A stretch of DNA of 64,000 bases from Paulinella micropora (lineage: Eukaryota > Cercozoa > Imbricatea > Euglyphida > Paulinellidae). Positions within the stretch are counted from its first letter, which is position 1. Each line of letters opens with the position of its first letter. The stretch covers positions 255,001-319,000 of the forward strand of contig WBZZ01002368.1 of assembly GCA_019918135.1 (NCBI GenBank), read 5' to 3'. Made by a program: the position numbers and the translations under genes. Positions 53,763 to 64,000 of the stretch are shown in pieces. The notes beneath the pieces were generated by a model that was given only the letters and a program-made list of their open reading frames with translations, did no database searches and was not told the DNA's origin.

Positions 53763-55110
53763 TTGCCTCTTGAACTGCTGTCAGCTGGGGTTGTGTCTCT
53801 TGATTCCCTCCCTTCTCTTTTGTCTGAGTTGGAGAGTGGGAATGTCTGGTGGCATGACTTCCCTTTCTGGTCCTTCTTCATTCCTTCTTGTCCCTCTGCA
53901 TCTCTTTCTTCTTTTATGCCTAGGTTGAGTCAAGCTAGGGTGGTTGCTTTGATCGGGTTTCAAGGCAAGGTGGAGCTGCAGTGCTTTGCTCCCAACGCCA
54001 CGCATGTCTGGTTCATACGTGACTCATCTCGGGGCATACACGTGGGTGGGATTGCACTTGTAGACTTTAGATTCCCAAGGGGTAGAGGTAGGAGTATTCA
54101 CTTCTTCGGTTGTCAGGAAGGTGACAGAAGGTTTCAGCCTGGCAAAAGAGAAGTGCTCCCTCTCTGGGATGGTTCGATCGAGCCTTATAAGCCGGTTTTC
54201 AATGTAGACGAGCTCGTGCGTCTTGCTAGACTCTGTCTGCCAGAAAAGGAAGCCGTTTGGCTCAAGAATTTTCTAACGGGCACAGATACTTTCTACAGAG
54301 GTACAGGTAAATTTCTCCGTGATTATTCGCTTGTTGGTACCATTTCTGATTACGACAGCACATTTACGAGGCCAACATGAAGACTGTCAAGAAGGGCTTC
54401 GTAGCCGGTCCGTTCAAGCGGGTCCCTTTCCCTAATTGCAACTGCAGTCACCAAGCTATTGTCACGCGTGAGCATGCCATTCCTAAGGACAAATGGCACC
54501 CGGAAAATGGGCAGAAGAGGCTCATCAATGACCTTTCCTTTCCCCGCTTTCTGTCCTTCAACCAGCTCTGCCCCATCGTACAACCAGACCCCGTTGCTTC
54601 CTTACCTTTTTTGGCAGCAAGTGTCTGCGTACAGACACCCAGACACTGGTGAGACCCTATACTTCGTTCTTCTGGTGCCGGGGTTCGGCGGAGTCTACGC
54701 TGCAGATGGCTGGAACCACTACGCTAGAATCGTAGAGTCAATCTTCGGGTTCAAGAGCATCCCCCTGAAGCTCTACGTAGACAACAGTGACGTGGTCTGT
54801 AAGTCCTGGAAACAGGCTAGAACGCTGCAGGCGGAATTTGTCAGTCTTTCGAAGCTCCTTGGCATTCCGTGGCACGAAGAGTTCATCGGCCAGTCGTTCC
54901 GTACGGGCCCTTGGGTGGCACAAAGACACACGCAAAGGTTACTGGTTCGTGGAGCTTCCCAACGACAAGCGGACCATCAGTTTTGGATGCCTTGGTCAAG
55001 ATTGCTCGCGGCGGCTTCTACTCGGTGAAGTCCTTCGAGCGGCTCCTGGGTCTTCTCTGTTTCGTTTCGCAGATGTTTTTATCTTCGACCGGCCGTTGGT
55101 AATTTACGCA
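53763..55110 (+). pseudogene. DIRS-like reverse transcriptase (frameshifted, palm altered)
   Basis: 53,763-54,380 reads LESGNVWWHDFPFW and VDELVRLARLCLPEKEAVW, a pre-RT region. The next frame (54,377-54,652) has KKGFVAGPFKRVPFPNC and AIPKDKWHPENGQKRLINDL, the RT fingers of DIRS elements. Then a third frame (to 54,940) has GVYAADGWNHYARIVESIFG and LKLYVDNSDVV at 54,765-54,797, and LGIPWHEEFI, LGWHKDTRKGYW. The palm motif normally YxDD is YVDN here. Frame changes near 54.38, 54.60 and 54.90 kb. Confidence 0.75.
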
Positions 55111-55183
55111 TCGCTTTCAGCGCCATGTCGAAGTCGGGTAGCAAGGGTGGCCGCTTCAGTGCCAGAGCCTGCCATCCATCAGG

Positions 55184-55639
55184 GTGGGCCCGCAAGCTTC
55201 TGCTCGACTTCAACTTCCGCCTCCCCCTGTCCGATTTCCTAAGACGGGGGAGTACGACAAAGAGTCAATGACGTCCGCCAAGTGCACTCTTTGGACCGAT
55301 GCAAACTTTTGTCAGGTCAATGGTTCGCAGTGGGGTAGAGGTGCCATTGTCATGGCCCCCTTTCGGTCCAAAGGCGTTTTCTCCTCACACTGTTGGTCCG
55401 ATGAAGGGCTAGCCCTCCTCCGGTCCGAGAAATTGGTCGCTTCGTCTCCCATGCGCGAGCTCTTCAGCGCATACGCTTCAGCCCATGAGTTTGCTGTCGC
55501 CCTGTGCTTCCGGAAGTTCCACATCGTCACTGACTGCGCTCCGGCCGCTCATTGTATCAACTCGTGCTATTCTCCCCGGCCGAACATTCAGAGTCTGATC
55601 GACTCTTGGACTTCGAAGTTATCTATCCTTGGCGTCTGA
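55184..55639 (+). pseudogene. DIRS-like RNase H
   Basis: Frame with CTLWTDANFCQVNGSQWGRG (first Asp), SPMRELFSAYASAHEF (Glu) and FHIVTDCAPAAHCI (Asp), the usual D-E-D order of retroelement RNase H. It stops at 55,637-55,639; a shifted frame continues RIHIVDLLARAQITQ, towards the recombinase. Confidence 0.78.
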
Positions 55640-55791
55640 GACTCTTTCCGCCTCACAAGAACCTCGTGAGCGTATTCACATTGTAGATCTGTTGGCCCGT
55701 GCGCAGATAACTCAAGCGACCGCGACCTGGTCCAAGTTGAACCCTTCCGGGCCTTCTTTGCGTCTTCTTCAGCTGTGACCGAAGTCCCCTG

Positions 55792-56801
55792 GTGGTCAAG
55801 TCGGCGGTAGAAGTCATGGCCTGCTCCTTGTCTTATAGCACCAGTGCTTCCTACAGTTCTGCTATCCGCAAGCTGCGTAAGTTCTGCCAGGCCTACTCTA
55901 CGGAGCTCTGGAATCCTATTTGGTGGCAGCCGGATCCGGTGCTCATCGTCCTCTTTCTCATTTGGTTGAGCAAATTCATGTCGGTCTCAACTTGTAAGGT
56001 TTACATGTACGCGATCCGTGACTTTTGCCTCCGGCTGGGCTTGGAAGATCCCACAGACAATCATTTCGTCGAGATGGCCTGGAGGGGCATCAAGCGCAGC
56101 AAGCGTACTAAATTGGACAATCGCCTCACTCTCGAGCTTCCGATGCTTGAAGCATGGCGAGCTACACCCTCAATGCAATCAAAAGCCGCAGCATCGCTAG
56201 GTCAACCCGTCACCTCTGGATCACAAGTCACGGTTGCCGTCTGGGGCTTCTTCGGTCTGTTCCGCGTGGGCGAACTCGTAGCGTCCGGATCGCTCGCCAC
56301 TTGCTGCTTCCTCGTTAATTCTTTTGTACAGTTACGCTTGGTCGACGAGATGAGCCTCATTATGGTTACCCTAGACGGAGCCAAGCAAGATCCATTCCGT
56401 CGAGGGTGCGAGGTCGGTCTCGGAGAACAAGCCAACCCGATCATCTGCCCGCATGCCTGGATGAAGCACTTCGAGTCGAGTCGAGACGCCTTCAAGCTCC
56501 CTCTGGCTGGGAACTATCCCTACTTTCGCCTTGCTGATAACTCGCCGCTCGATCGTTCCACTTTCGTTAATACCGCGCGCGATCTTCTACAGAAGGCCGG
56601 AGTTGCAACAGGTGGTCGTTTCAACGGGATCTCTCTCTTCGTCGTGGCGGTGCTGCACGTCTCTTTTTGCTGGGCGTTTCGGATTCTACGATCATGCGCG
56701 CTGGGCGTTGGTCTTCGACTTGTTTGCGCCTCTACGTGGGCGCGAGGATGACTGAGTTGGTGGCCGAACAGAAGGCTATGGGGGGGTCAGGGAATCTCTA
56801 A
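55792..56801 (+). pseudogene. Tyrosine recombinase of DIRS element (one frameshift)
   Basis: The frame holds the core-binding helices (YSSAIRKLRKFCQAYS, SVSTCKVYMYAIRDFCLRLG, WRGIKRSKR), then FFGLFRVGELVASG (first catalytic Arg) and TLDGAKQDPFRRG (Lys). At about 56,627-56,640 (a TCTCTCTTCG tract) a one-base shift moves the reading into the frame SLRRGGAARLFLLGVSDSTI, then MRAGRWSSTCLRLYVGARM, containing the second Arg and the nucleophile-like Tyr, ending at TAA 56,799. The usual His before SLRRG reads as Ile (GISLRRG). Integration enzyme replacing the integrase of LTR elements. Confidence 0.85.
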
Positions 56802-57050
56802 GGCTCAAATGGTGGAGGTGTTTGTTAATGTTGTTTTCAGTCCTCAAGTTTTTCGGTGCGGCTGTTCTGAGTTCTGAATAGTTCATCAGAGCCGCCAACT
56901 GTTAGTGATTTCGGAGTACTGAATATTTGAGCCTAGACCTTTCCCCCCTCCATCACACTCCGACGAGTTCGGATGTCTGGGCCACTAAACTCGTTAAAGT
57001 TTCTTTGTTCTCATCCTCACTAAAAGCGGAACGCAACGATAACGGAACTT
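56802..57050. other. DIRS 3' untranslated region
   Basis: Non-coding between the recombinase stop and the right terminal repeat. AACGGAACTTTAA (57,042-57,054) is an inverted partner of TTAAAGTTCCGTT (57,090-57,102) within the repeat. Confidence 0.55.
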
Positions 57051-57215
57051 TAATTACTGGTTTGTTCCGGGCTTGGCCCGGAATCAGCCGTTAAAGTTCC
57101 GTTTGAGGCGTTTCGGTTTTTGCGCCAGTCCGGTCGGCGCGGCTTCACTCCGCCGGCGCGTGTTTCTTCCGGCGTCTGGTTAGGCCTAGGTTGGAAAGTT
57201 GGGAAGATCGTCAGA
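57051..57215 (+). repeat. DIRS right terminal repeat
   Basis: Direct copy of 49,343-49,520. Confidence 0.92.
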
Positions 57216-57230
57216 TCTTCCCAACTTTCA
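57192..57230. terminator. Hairpin at DIRS 3' end
   Basis: GAAAGTTGGGAAGAT, a short loop, then ATCTTCCCAACTTTC: a perfect 15-bp stem. The left copy of the repeat keeps only the first arm. It may be part of the split-repeat structure used in DIRS replication or a transcript 3' end; no data decide. Confidence 0.5.
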
Positions 57231-58160
57231 AACTCCCGCCCACCCTTTCCTTTTTTGCCTTCTTTTTCTTTCCTTCTTCTCCCCCTTAGCTCGGTGGCGT
57301 TCTTCCCTCCTAGTGGCCTGCGTTCTTTTCTTGTTCTGTTTCCCCTTCGGACTGTTGGTGCTGCCTCTGGTAGTAGTCGCACTGAACGACTAGTCATTTG
57401 TTCGGCCTGCTAGGTGCCTCCCCGTGTCAATGTAGGTTCGTTCCGGTCCGCGGGATTGTTTTGTTACTCTAAGGTTAGTTTCACCGTCCGCTCTCCCATC
57501 CTCCACCCAGTATTGGATACCGGTTTTTGCCTCCCACTGTCCGTGGGATTATTTTAGTGTCATTTACTGACATCCGGAACTCAATCTGCCGGAATTCCTC
57601 ATAAGAAATAGTCCGTCAATTGTCTTTAATCAGACTTGCTTTTAGTCGTGTGTATTTCGGATTCACGTCCGGAGCACTCCTCTCAGTTCGAATCACGGTT
57701 TTATTCATCAGCGAATATATTCAGTCATCGTCTTTCACGGTCTCAGCTGAGGTTGAAGGGGCCGTCGACCGATCGATACTAGTAATAGGAGGCAACAGTG
57801 AAGTCACCTTCCGTTCTGCGGGCGCTACCTTCTTATTTGCATGGGACACAAACCAGGGCATCCCACTCACTGAGGCTCTCACAGTCTCAAGGAAGCCAAA
57901 CGCACGAGCACCTACCGACCTACGCCTACTGATCGGGCTAGTTGAGGGCGTAGTCACAGGATTGCCATCCGTCCCGGTAGTCTCACCACTACCACCGGGG
58001 TCTGCCTTAGCACTAGGGTCGGGACCTATGGGAGATGGTATCCTTTCAGAGCTTGAACCTCGGCCCTGTATCTAGCCGGGGACTCTTCACCTTCACGCTC
58101 GTCTTCATAGTCTGATTCAGAGGAAGGGTCCGCATCGGACTGCAACTCCTGAGGCTCATC
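57231..58160. other. No gene recognised
   Basis: Both strands have medium ORFs (57,620-58,075 plus; 57,721-57,957 minus) without domain motifs. The minus strand may be a decayed continuation of the Gag-bearing element that follows. Confidence 0.45.
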
Positions 58161-60782
58161 TTACACTTCCGCCAAGCCATCAGGTTGGTAGTCCTCCGGG
58201 CCGGGCCTCACCTTTACCCCTTGTACCTTCTCCCTTTTCGCTTTGAGTAAAGATTTCAGGTTTTGGCTCATGATACCACTACCAGCCTCGGCTGGCTCGG
58301 TCTTTGAATCAATCTCAACCTTCGGGGCGCGGACGCCCCGTTCACCCCTCAAGGTCTACACTTGCTCTCCCTACGTGATGCGGGCACCACCGGACGGGGA
58401 GGAGTACCCCTCGGCTCTTGTTCGCGTACCGGCACCGTCGCTACTTGTTGGGACACAACTCCCCTACATGTGCTTGGCTTGAGTACCAGCATGGGGTTCA
58501 TGTAGGCGGTACACCTTCCGCCACGAGGGCACTCCGGACGCTTCACATGTTACGGGTTGACGATTGACAATCCACTCGGTAAACTGCCTGGGGACACGGG
58601 GCTTAGCATAGTGGATGATGGGCAAGAGGGACCGGTTCCAAGGGATGCCACGCTTCGCCGCTTCGTGACGCACTATAGCCTCAACCATCAATTGATGACT
58701 CCCACTCTTGATCTGGGCTTCCAACCCCCTCTCTCCCATCTCGCACATGAGGATCCCGTCGCGCCATGTTTGAGGCCCACATGCATAAGGCATTGTCCTT
58801 CTCTTGCTTGGCCCGTTGGTATTGGTGCTCAACGCAATAGTTACTAATATCTATGAGGGTAGCTGCCTTAATCCGCATGCCATTGACTTTGGACTCAAGG
58901 TCCTTAAAGCTGGCTACGCACCGACGCTTTCCTTCTGCCACTCCGTGGCACCGACCCTCATTCATCTTATCAATGTCGGCGTCGGCCTCAAGCAGTATTT
59001 CAAGGCTGTTCTCGTCCTCCGGGGGTATGACCGGTGCGAGAAGGTTATCACCTCGGGGTTGGGCCATGAGGGCTTTGTCTTTCGATCCTCCAGTCAAGAA
59101 CTTTACCATCTTGGCTAAGGCTAGCCCCGGCCTCTTCCTCGGAGTCTTCACTATCACTCCCCCCATCAGAGCCCTTGGCTGCCTCCCCCTTCTCTTTCCG
59201 GCCTTTGTCCTGACACTTGCTCAACTTGTGCTTCCCCCACACACCCGGCACTTCTTGGTGCACTTACCGGCGATGTGTCCCCTTTCGAAACAATTGAAAC
59301 ACTTGGCACCCTTCAAGTTGCTCTTCTCATTCTTCTTGCTCTTGTCACCCTTAGGGGTGTTCGCCGGCTTGGTGGGGGTCTTCTTTGCTTTGGCCAGGTC
59401 GTGCTCGAACTTACACTTATCCGCCCACCTACACTCACCCTGCTTATCCCAAAGAAAGCACACACCCCTCACCTTTCCTCCAACATGGAGGTAGCGACAC
59501 GAGGCCCCGCGAGTGCATTTGCCCTCTTTGCTGAAGATCCAGCATTCGTCTTTGGGCTTTCCTTTCCCGGCCTTCCGGACCGCCAAACCTTTTTCAGTGG
59601 AACTAGTCACTTTGGCCCGGTCAAACTTTTTGTTCAATCAAGGGCACGGTCCTGTACGAACTTCCACCAGGTGGCGAAGTCCCACTTAAACTGCTTCCGG
59701 TTCAGTTCTGCCATCTCTACCCATACCTGCCAGGCTTTCTTCACTCTAGAGTCAGATTGTTTTGGACCCACTAAAGCGTCCTTCACTATCTGTTGCAGCC
59801 GATTGTCGGTTGGAGCTTGGCCGTAGTCTTCCAACCAGTCTCGCCTAGTGTTCAGGTCAACACACTGTCCGACGTACTGCTGCTTACTAGTAAAGAGGAA
59901 GTCATTCAGCTCCTTCACCTTATCCTGAACGTCAGCTGAGTCGGCCTTCTTATACCGGGTTAGCAATCTATCCCATAGAGCCTTGGGGTTTTGATCAAAG
60001 GTCATACGTTTCGGGTCAGCTAAGTCACGCACTAGGCTCTTTGCCTCACCACCGAGCATATCGTAAATGATATTGAACATTCTTTCGTTTTGTTTGCTCA
60101 TCTCAGCAACTATACTAGCGTCATAGGCCATCACTTGTCGTGTCAGTGCTCCAGCACGATCAGGACCCCCTAGTGGGGTTCTGACCTTAGAGGGGGCCGT
60201 CTGTCCTCGGGAGGCCCCACTCTTGCTGTCGCCCTCTAAGTCTGAGCCCTTGCCAGTTGACAGCCTAGGTTTGTCAGTGCTAGAATACCCACTAGAATAG
60301 AGGTCAGGAGTGACACGTTCTTCATCTACCTCTTCCTTTCTACCGTCAGGCTCAGTGGCTCTCTCCTCCTTCGGACTGCCAAACACCGGTTTGTAAAGCT
60401 TGATTGGGATTTTCTGTCCTTCACCTACCCCTAACGCCTTATCTAAGCTTTGAACAGACGCTTTGGTTTTGGGCATGGGCCACAGGCAAGTAGGACCCTT
60501 GGTCTTGTCCTCAAAGTACTCAGTCACCACGTTATCGTCTAAGTCTGCCCAATCGTTCAACTCAGCTACTTCTTCCCAAGCTAGGATGAAAGCAGGCACC
60601 TCCCTACCCTTAAGCTGTATTCCTAGTAAGCTTTCACAGTGGACGTATTGCTTATGAGCTGTACCCTTTAGTACTTCCTTAGGCGCCTTAGCATGGCAGC
60701 TTTGAACTACCTGTCTATGCAGCAGGACCCATGCTTCCTTGCCAGTGAATGTGATCTTATCGTCTGTCTTACTAGCAGCCAT
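58161..60782 (-). pseudogene. Retrotransposon Gag with CCCH and CCHC fingers, extended (frameshifted)
   Basis: ATG 60,782 (MAASKTDDKITFTGKEAW). The first frame (to 59,634, 382 codons) has ALWDRLLTRYKKADSADVQD and DYGQAPTDNRLQQIVKDAL, a Copia-like helical capsid region preceded by an acidic linker. A one-base shift at 59,634-59,637 leads to two C-x8-C-x5-C-x3-H fingers (CWIFSKEGKCTRGASCRYLH and CFLWDKQGECRWADKCKFEH) and a CCHC knuckle (CFNCFERGHIAGKC). Further frames (59,048-59,263; 58,681-59,166; 58,464-58,832) continue with an acidic Ser/Asp region, a helical domain (ESKVNGMRIKAATLIDISNY) and a last Cys cluster (CPRGGRC). No protease, integrase or RT follows. Same Gag family as 35.9 and 62.2 kb. 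Confidence 0.78.
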
Positions 60783-61711
60783 TTCTAACTACCGTCGGTC
60801 TCGATCAGACACACACTCACCTTACACACTCACACACACAGCACACAGCTATGCTCTCTACTTGTAAAATAGAGATAGAGTCACACCTTGCTCACGCTGT
60901 TCTGATGGCACAGACACAGGCAAGCAACCACACACACGCCCACACAGAGAGGACACTACAGAGGACACCAGCAGACTCACACACACACTACACAGTATAG
61001 TGCTTTACTCTGCCACACCTCCCTTTACGCTCTTTCTTCACCTACGTGTGCTACCACTGATTATATTGCTCAGACTACACACAGGCTACCTCAGCTACCA
61101 CCTACGACAGCCTTCCGCCTACTAGGAGTCCTATCTGCAAAGTCAGTTCTTCAACCCACTAAGGTTTGTAGTTGTTTACGTACAACCACCTAAACAGTCA
61201 CTTTTCGCTCCTCACCTAGTGTCCAATGCACGGTTCTACAGAGCACACAACCTCGCCACACCTCTCTCTCACTCCTAACTGCGTCACAACAATGAACACA
61301 AGTAGTATGTGTGATGATGCAACTCTAGTTCAAAGAGAGCTGTGCAATCCAAACTGTTGTGCCCGTGGGTCCTTCTGCACAAGGAAAACCACGTTCAACA
61401 CAACCACGGTCACATAACAAATGGACACCTTTCGCATTGCACTCCCCCCACAGCCCACAGTAACCTAACAGTCTCAGTTTAATGAGCTGAGCTACAGTCA
61501 GTCTTGTCCTGCTGTCTCCCCACCTTGCCCTCCTGGGCTACACACACGAAGAGCAGAGCGTGGGTAGTGTCTACAGTGATCAGCTGTAGCCATACAAATT
61601 TGAAATGCACGCTTTCCTGATGGGGGTCACTTAAGGTAGACCCTAACACCCCTTGAATGAAGGTCTTTTTCTGCGATCCGTTAGTGCAAAAACGCTCCAA
61701 GGCTCATACAA
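60783..61711. other. CA-rich, no gene
   Basis: CACA-rich leader-like sequence upstream of the minus-strand Gag. It should contain that element's 5' LTR, but I could not define one. Confidence 0.45.
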
Positions 61712-61902
61712 TGGACAATTTATTAACTAATAATAGTATTTAGTCATACCGGCCCACCCCAAGGACAATTACCTATTTTACCTATATCATTCTATGTGTA
61801 ATGGTGAATTCAAAGCTTTGGCGGTCTGGAGTTGTGGCACTTAGTGACGTGTCAGGAATTATTCAAATCTCTAAGTAAAGTAAAATAAGAGCCCTCTCGT
61901 CT
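61712..61902 (+). mobile_element. LTR, plus orientation, and primer site
   Basis: Starts TGGACAATTTATTAACTAAT. It shares TACCGGCCCACCCCAAGGAC and AATTACCTATTTTACC with the inverted LTR at 33.8-34.0 kb. The 3' boundary is approximate; TGGATTATGAGCC at 61,905-61,917 is the likely primer binding site, related to that at 28,872. Confidence 0.68.
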
Positions 61903-62245
61903 AGTGGATTATGAGCCTTGGCAGCGCTTAATGAATCTGGCACTGCAAGCAAGGAAGGAGGAGACCATCGCCGACTGGGAGGCGACTGTCGTCAAGAGGG
62001 TTGGTGTCATTCCTGTAATTGACACATTAAAAGGGAAGCTTTCGCACTGAGACCCTTTGGCTCAGTTTTGAACGCATTGTACCTGTCTCCGTGGGTAGGT
62101 GACCGGCTTTGGGAGGAAAGAGGACAGCACACCATCGGGTCTGCTATCAACTGCTACTAAAACAAGCTCAAGGACAACAAGACAGTAAGACCTCCTAATG
62201 AGTTATAGCACTCTTAGAGGCACAGGAAAAACAGTGTAAAAAGAA

Positions 62246-63720
62246 ATGACTGCAAAAGATCAATATGATGGGAGAACCCCATTCAAGACATTTCAACGAG
62301 AGACGGTTTGAGCCCTAGGGGCAAAAGGACTCAAGGGGGCACTAAAGACCCCAGAAGAACACGTTAGGTTAGTGTATGAGAATAATGTGAGTGCTCTACA
62401 CAGCAAAGGTAAGAAAGTCCCCAACTACATGTGGAGGTGGGGAGAGAGAGCAGGAAAGCAATCAGCAAGAGGGAGAGGAAAGATAGGGTTGAGAGAGGAG
62501 GAAGAGGAAGCTGAGTTAGACTCAGAGTCGGAGACAGACAAGGAAAACCTTACCTCTTATTTCACTGAGACAGAAAGGCAGCCTACTTTAGGGGGAGATA
62601 GTGGTAAGAGTGAGCAAAAGGGAGGACAAGAGCAGGTGGAGGAGAGGGGGAGAGTGAGTAGTCAACTTTCACCTACTTATTCCACACCAGCAACGACAAC
62701 AATCAAGACGAAGAGCAAGGAGCAAGTAGAGGAAAAAGAGAAGGAAGACAGAATGATAGTAGCATATGAGGAGAGTTTGGAGCATGAGATGAAAAGGCAG
62801 AGAGAGGAAGCTTTTTTGTGTGGCGGATTTGGTGAGAGACACCTCACCAGACTTTGGTCAGAACTTGCACATTGTGTGGGCAAGACTAACCAAAAGGTTT
62901 GGTACGGTGAGTGAGGAAGATGTGCAAGACAAAATAAATGCGATGAATTCATGGACATTTGATGAGGGGTGTGATTATGCTCCGCAGTTTGATGCGTTTG
63001 TTGCGTGAGATGAAGAGCTAAAGGCAATAGGCCATAAAACACTCACAAGAACAATGGAAACAATAATCACCAATGCCCTACAAAACCCTGAGTATGCGTC
63101 AGAGGGGGTGAGGAAGTTTTGGGGAGGATGGATGAGCACGCTGAAGATGAATAAGAAGCAGCATGCATGGTCTTTTGAGGAATGGTGGGAGGAGTTGGAA
63201 GAAAAAGCGTTGGAAATAGACAGAAACAAAGAAAAAGAGGAGAAGATGAAGAAAGAAAAAGCACACGCAGGGAAAGATGCCAACAAAAGGGAGGAAGGGC
63301 AGAGAGGTGTTTGTTTTTGGTTTCACAAAGAGAGTGGATACAAGTGGGGGGATGAGTGTCGTTTTGCTCGTACAGAGGGGTCAGTCACTATGCGTAGTGC
63401 CTGGGGTGTGCTACATGCTTGAACAGTCAGGCAGCTGTGATAGATCTAACTGTAGGTATAAACACACCACCACTAACAAGAAAGGGGGAGGGAAAGAAAC
63501 AGGAACGAGAAAGAAGACGTTGAGGAAAGGAGACATGAAATGTTTCAACTGTAACATGGAGGGGCATGTGTTCTCAGCATGTGAGAAGGAGTGTAGGATG
63601 TGTGGGGGTAAGCATAGAGTACATGATTGTGAAGAGATGAAGAAGGTGAGAGAAGAGCCAGGTGAGAAGGAAGAACCGAGAGAGAAGCACTATAGTATAA
63701 TATCCGGTTGCTATTACTAA
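62246..63720 (+). pseudogene. Gag of LTR element (two in-frame TGA, frameshifts)
   Basis: ATG 62,246 (MTAKDQYDGRTPFKTFQRET) is followed by an in-frame TGA at 62,309-62,311, then LKTPEEHVRLVYENN and an acidic/Lys-rich linker to about 62,914. A shifted frame has WARLTKRFGTVSEEDVQDKI and YAPQFDAFVA, TGA at 63,006-63,008, and in the same frame LTRTMETIITNALQNPEYAS, HAWSFEEWWEELEEKAL and the CCCH finger CFWFHKESGYKWGDECRFAR. After a last shift come the finger CYMLEQSGSCDRSNCRYKH and the knuckle CFNCNMEGHVFSACEKEC. Same architecture as the Gag at 59.2-60.8 kb. Pol is not in the window. Confidence 0.8.
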
Positions 63721-64000
63721 GTTGGCAGAGGCCGGTTAGAGCCGGAAGACTTCAGTAGATCGCAGTTGATCAGATTGTGAGGTTTTATTGAGTAACAGTT
63801 TTTACCGCCAAACAGAGCACTGGTTTAGTAAAGCGCATGGCTGGCTGACTTGAGTAATTTTACTGTTGCACCCAATCATTAATTCTTATTGTCCAGACCA
63901 GACTAACTTGGTAATCTATGTCAGTCCTAACGAAAGTAATTACAAGCGTAACTGCCGTCAGAAATGATTCTAACAGCTATCTTGTTGTAAAGCTCACCCT
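63721..64000. other. No gene recognised
   Basis: Sequence after the Gag frame, interrupted at GAGAAGCACTATAGT where similarity to the 36.2-kb copy ends. No motifs. Confidence 0.45.

Larger units (their letters stand above)
49343..57215 (+). mobile_element. DIRS-like (tyrosine recombinase) retrotransposon, interrupted
   Basis: Plus-strand order: Gag (49.5-50.9 kb), repeat insertion (50.9-52.4), CCCH zinc-finger piece (52.4), reverse transcriptase (54.4-55.0), RNase H (55.2-55.6), tyrosine recombinase (55.8-56.8). This is the DIRS/Ngaro-type layout, without Copia or Gypsy integrase or aspartic protease. Near-identical direct repeats of about 170 bp lie at 49,343-49,520 and 57,051-57,215. Several frameshifts. 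Confidence 0.85.

Noticed and set aside
57500..57530. Aspartic protease-like VLDTG on the plus strand
   Set aside because: The frame stops within about 15 codons and there is no supporting flap motif or element context.

Overview
This is nuclear DNA of a eukaryote, most likely a unicellular alga or other protist. The reasons are a multi-exon gene with GT-AG introns, LINE, SINE, Copia, DIRS and Tc1/mariner retro- and DNA transposons, dense tri- and tetranucleotide microsatellites, and a decayed polinton-like virus (PLV), a virus group known from algae and other protists. I cannot name the species. Only one gene looks like an ordinary host gene: a membrane protein at 20.27-27.55 kb. Nearly everything else is mobile or repetitive.

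Layout. 1-2.3 kb: short retroposons (here called A, B and C) tailed with (ATT)n. 2.3-7.6 kb: a decayed minus-strand LINE split by a tetranucleotide array. 7.6-11.1 kb: a duplicated repeat (E), more SINEs and two head-to-tail 493-bp units (D). 11.1-16.0 kb: a second minus-strand LINE, almost intact, with one frameshift in a T8 run. 17.2-19.35 kb: the same SINE and D modules in the opposite orientation. 20.27-27.55 kb: the host gene, about 16 exons, with a Tc1/mariner-like element and nested inverted repeats in intron 2. 28.0-35.9 kb: LTR-bounded composite (LTRs at 28,527 and 35,391) holding a cysteine/leucine-repeat ORF, a C2H2 zinc-finger protein with a nuclease-like C-terminus, a coiled-coil ORF and Copia fragments. 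35.9-36.7 kb: a Gag fragment. 37.7-40.7 kb: simple repeats and a hairpin. 40.7-47.2 kb: the decayed PLV (packaging ATPase, major and minor capsid proteins, GIY-YIG nuclease, fibre/spike-like protein). 47.3-48.1 kb: an acidic ORF and a Copia RNase H tail. 49.3-57.2 kb: a DIRS-like tyrosine-recombinase retrotransposon with long direct terminal repeats, interrupted by a repeat block. 58.2-60.8 kb: a minus-strand CCCH/CCHC Gag. 61.7-63.7 kb: an LTR and a plus-strand Gag of the same family.

How the parts relate. The LINEs and the A/B/C short elements share a 3'-terminal sequence followed by (ATT)n, which suggests that the LINE machinery mobilised them. The PLV genes keep recognisable order and motifs but carry many frameshifts and in-frame stops, so this is an endogenous relic. 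The most unusual item is the zinc-finger/nuclease-like gene, divergently paired with a coiled-coil ORF across a perfect 40-bp palindrome inside an LTR-bounded segment.
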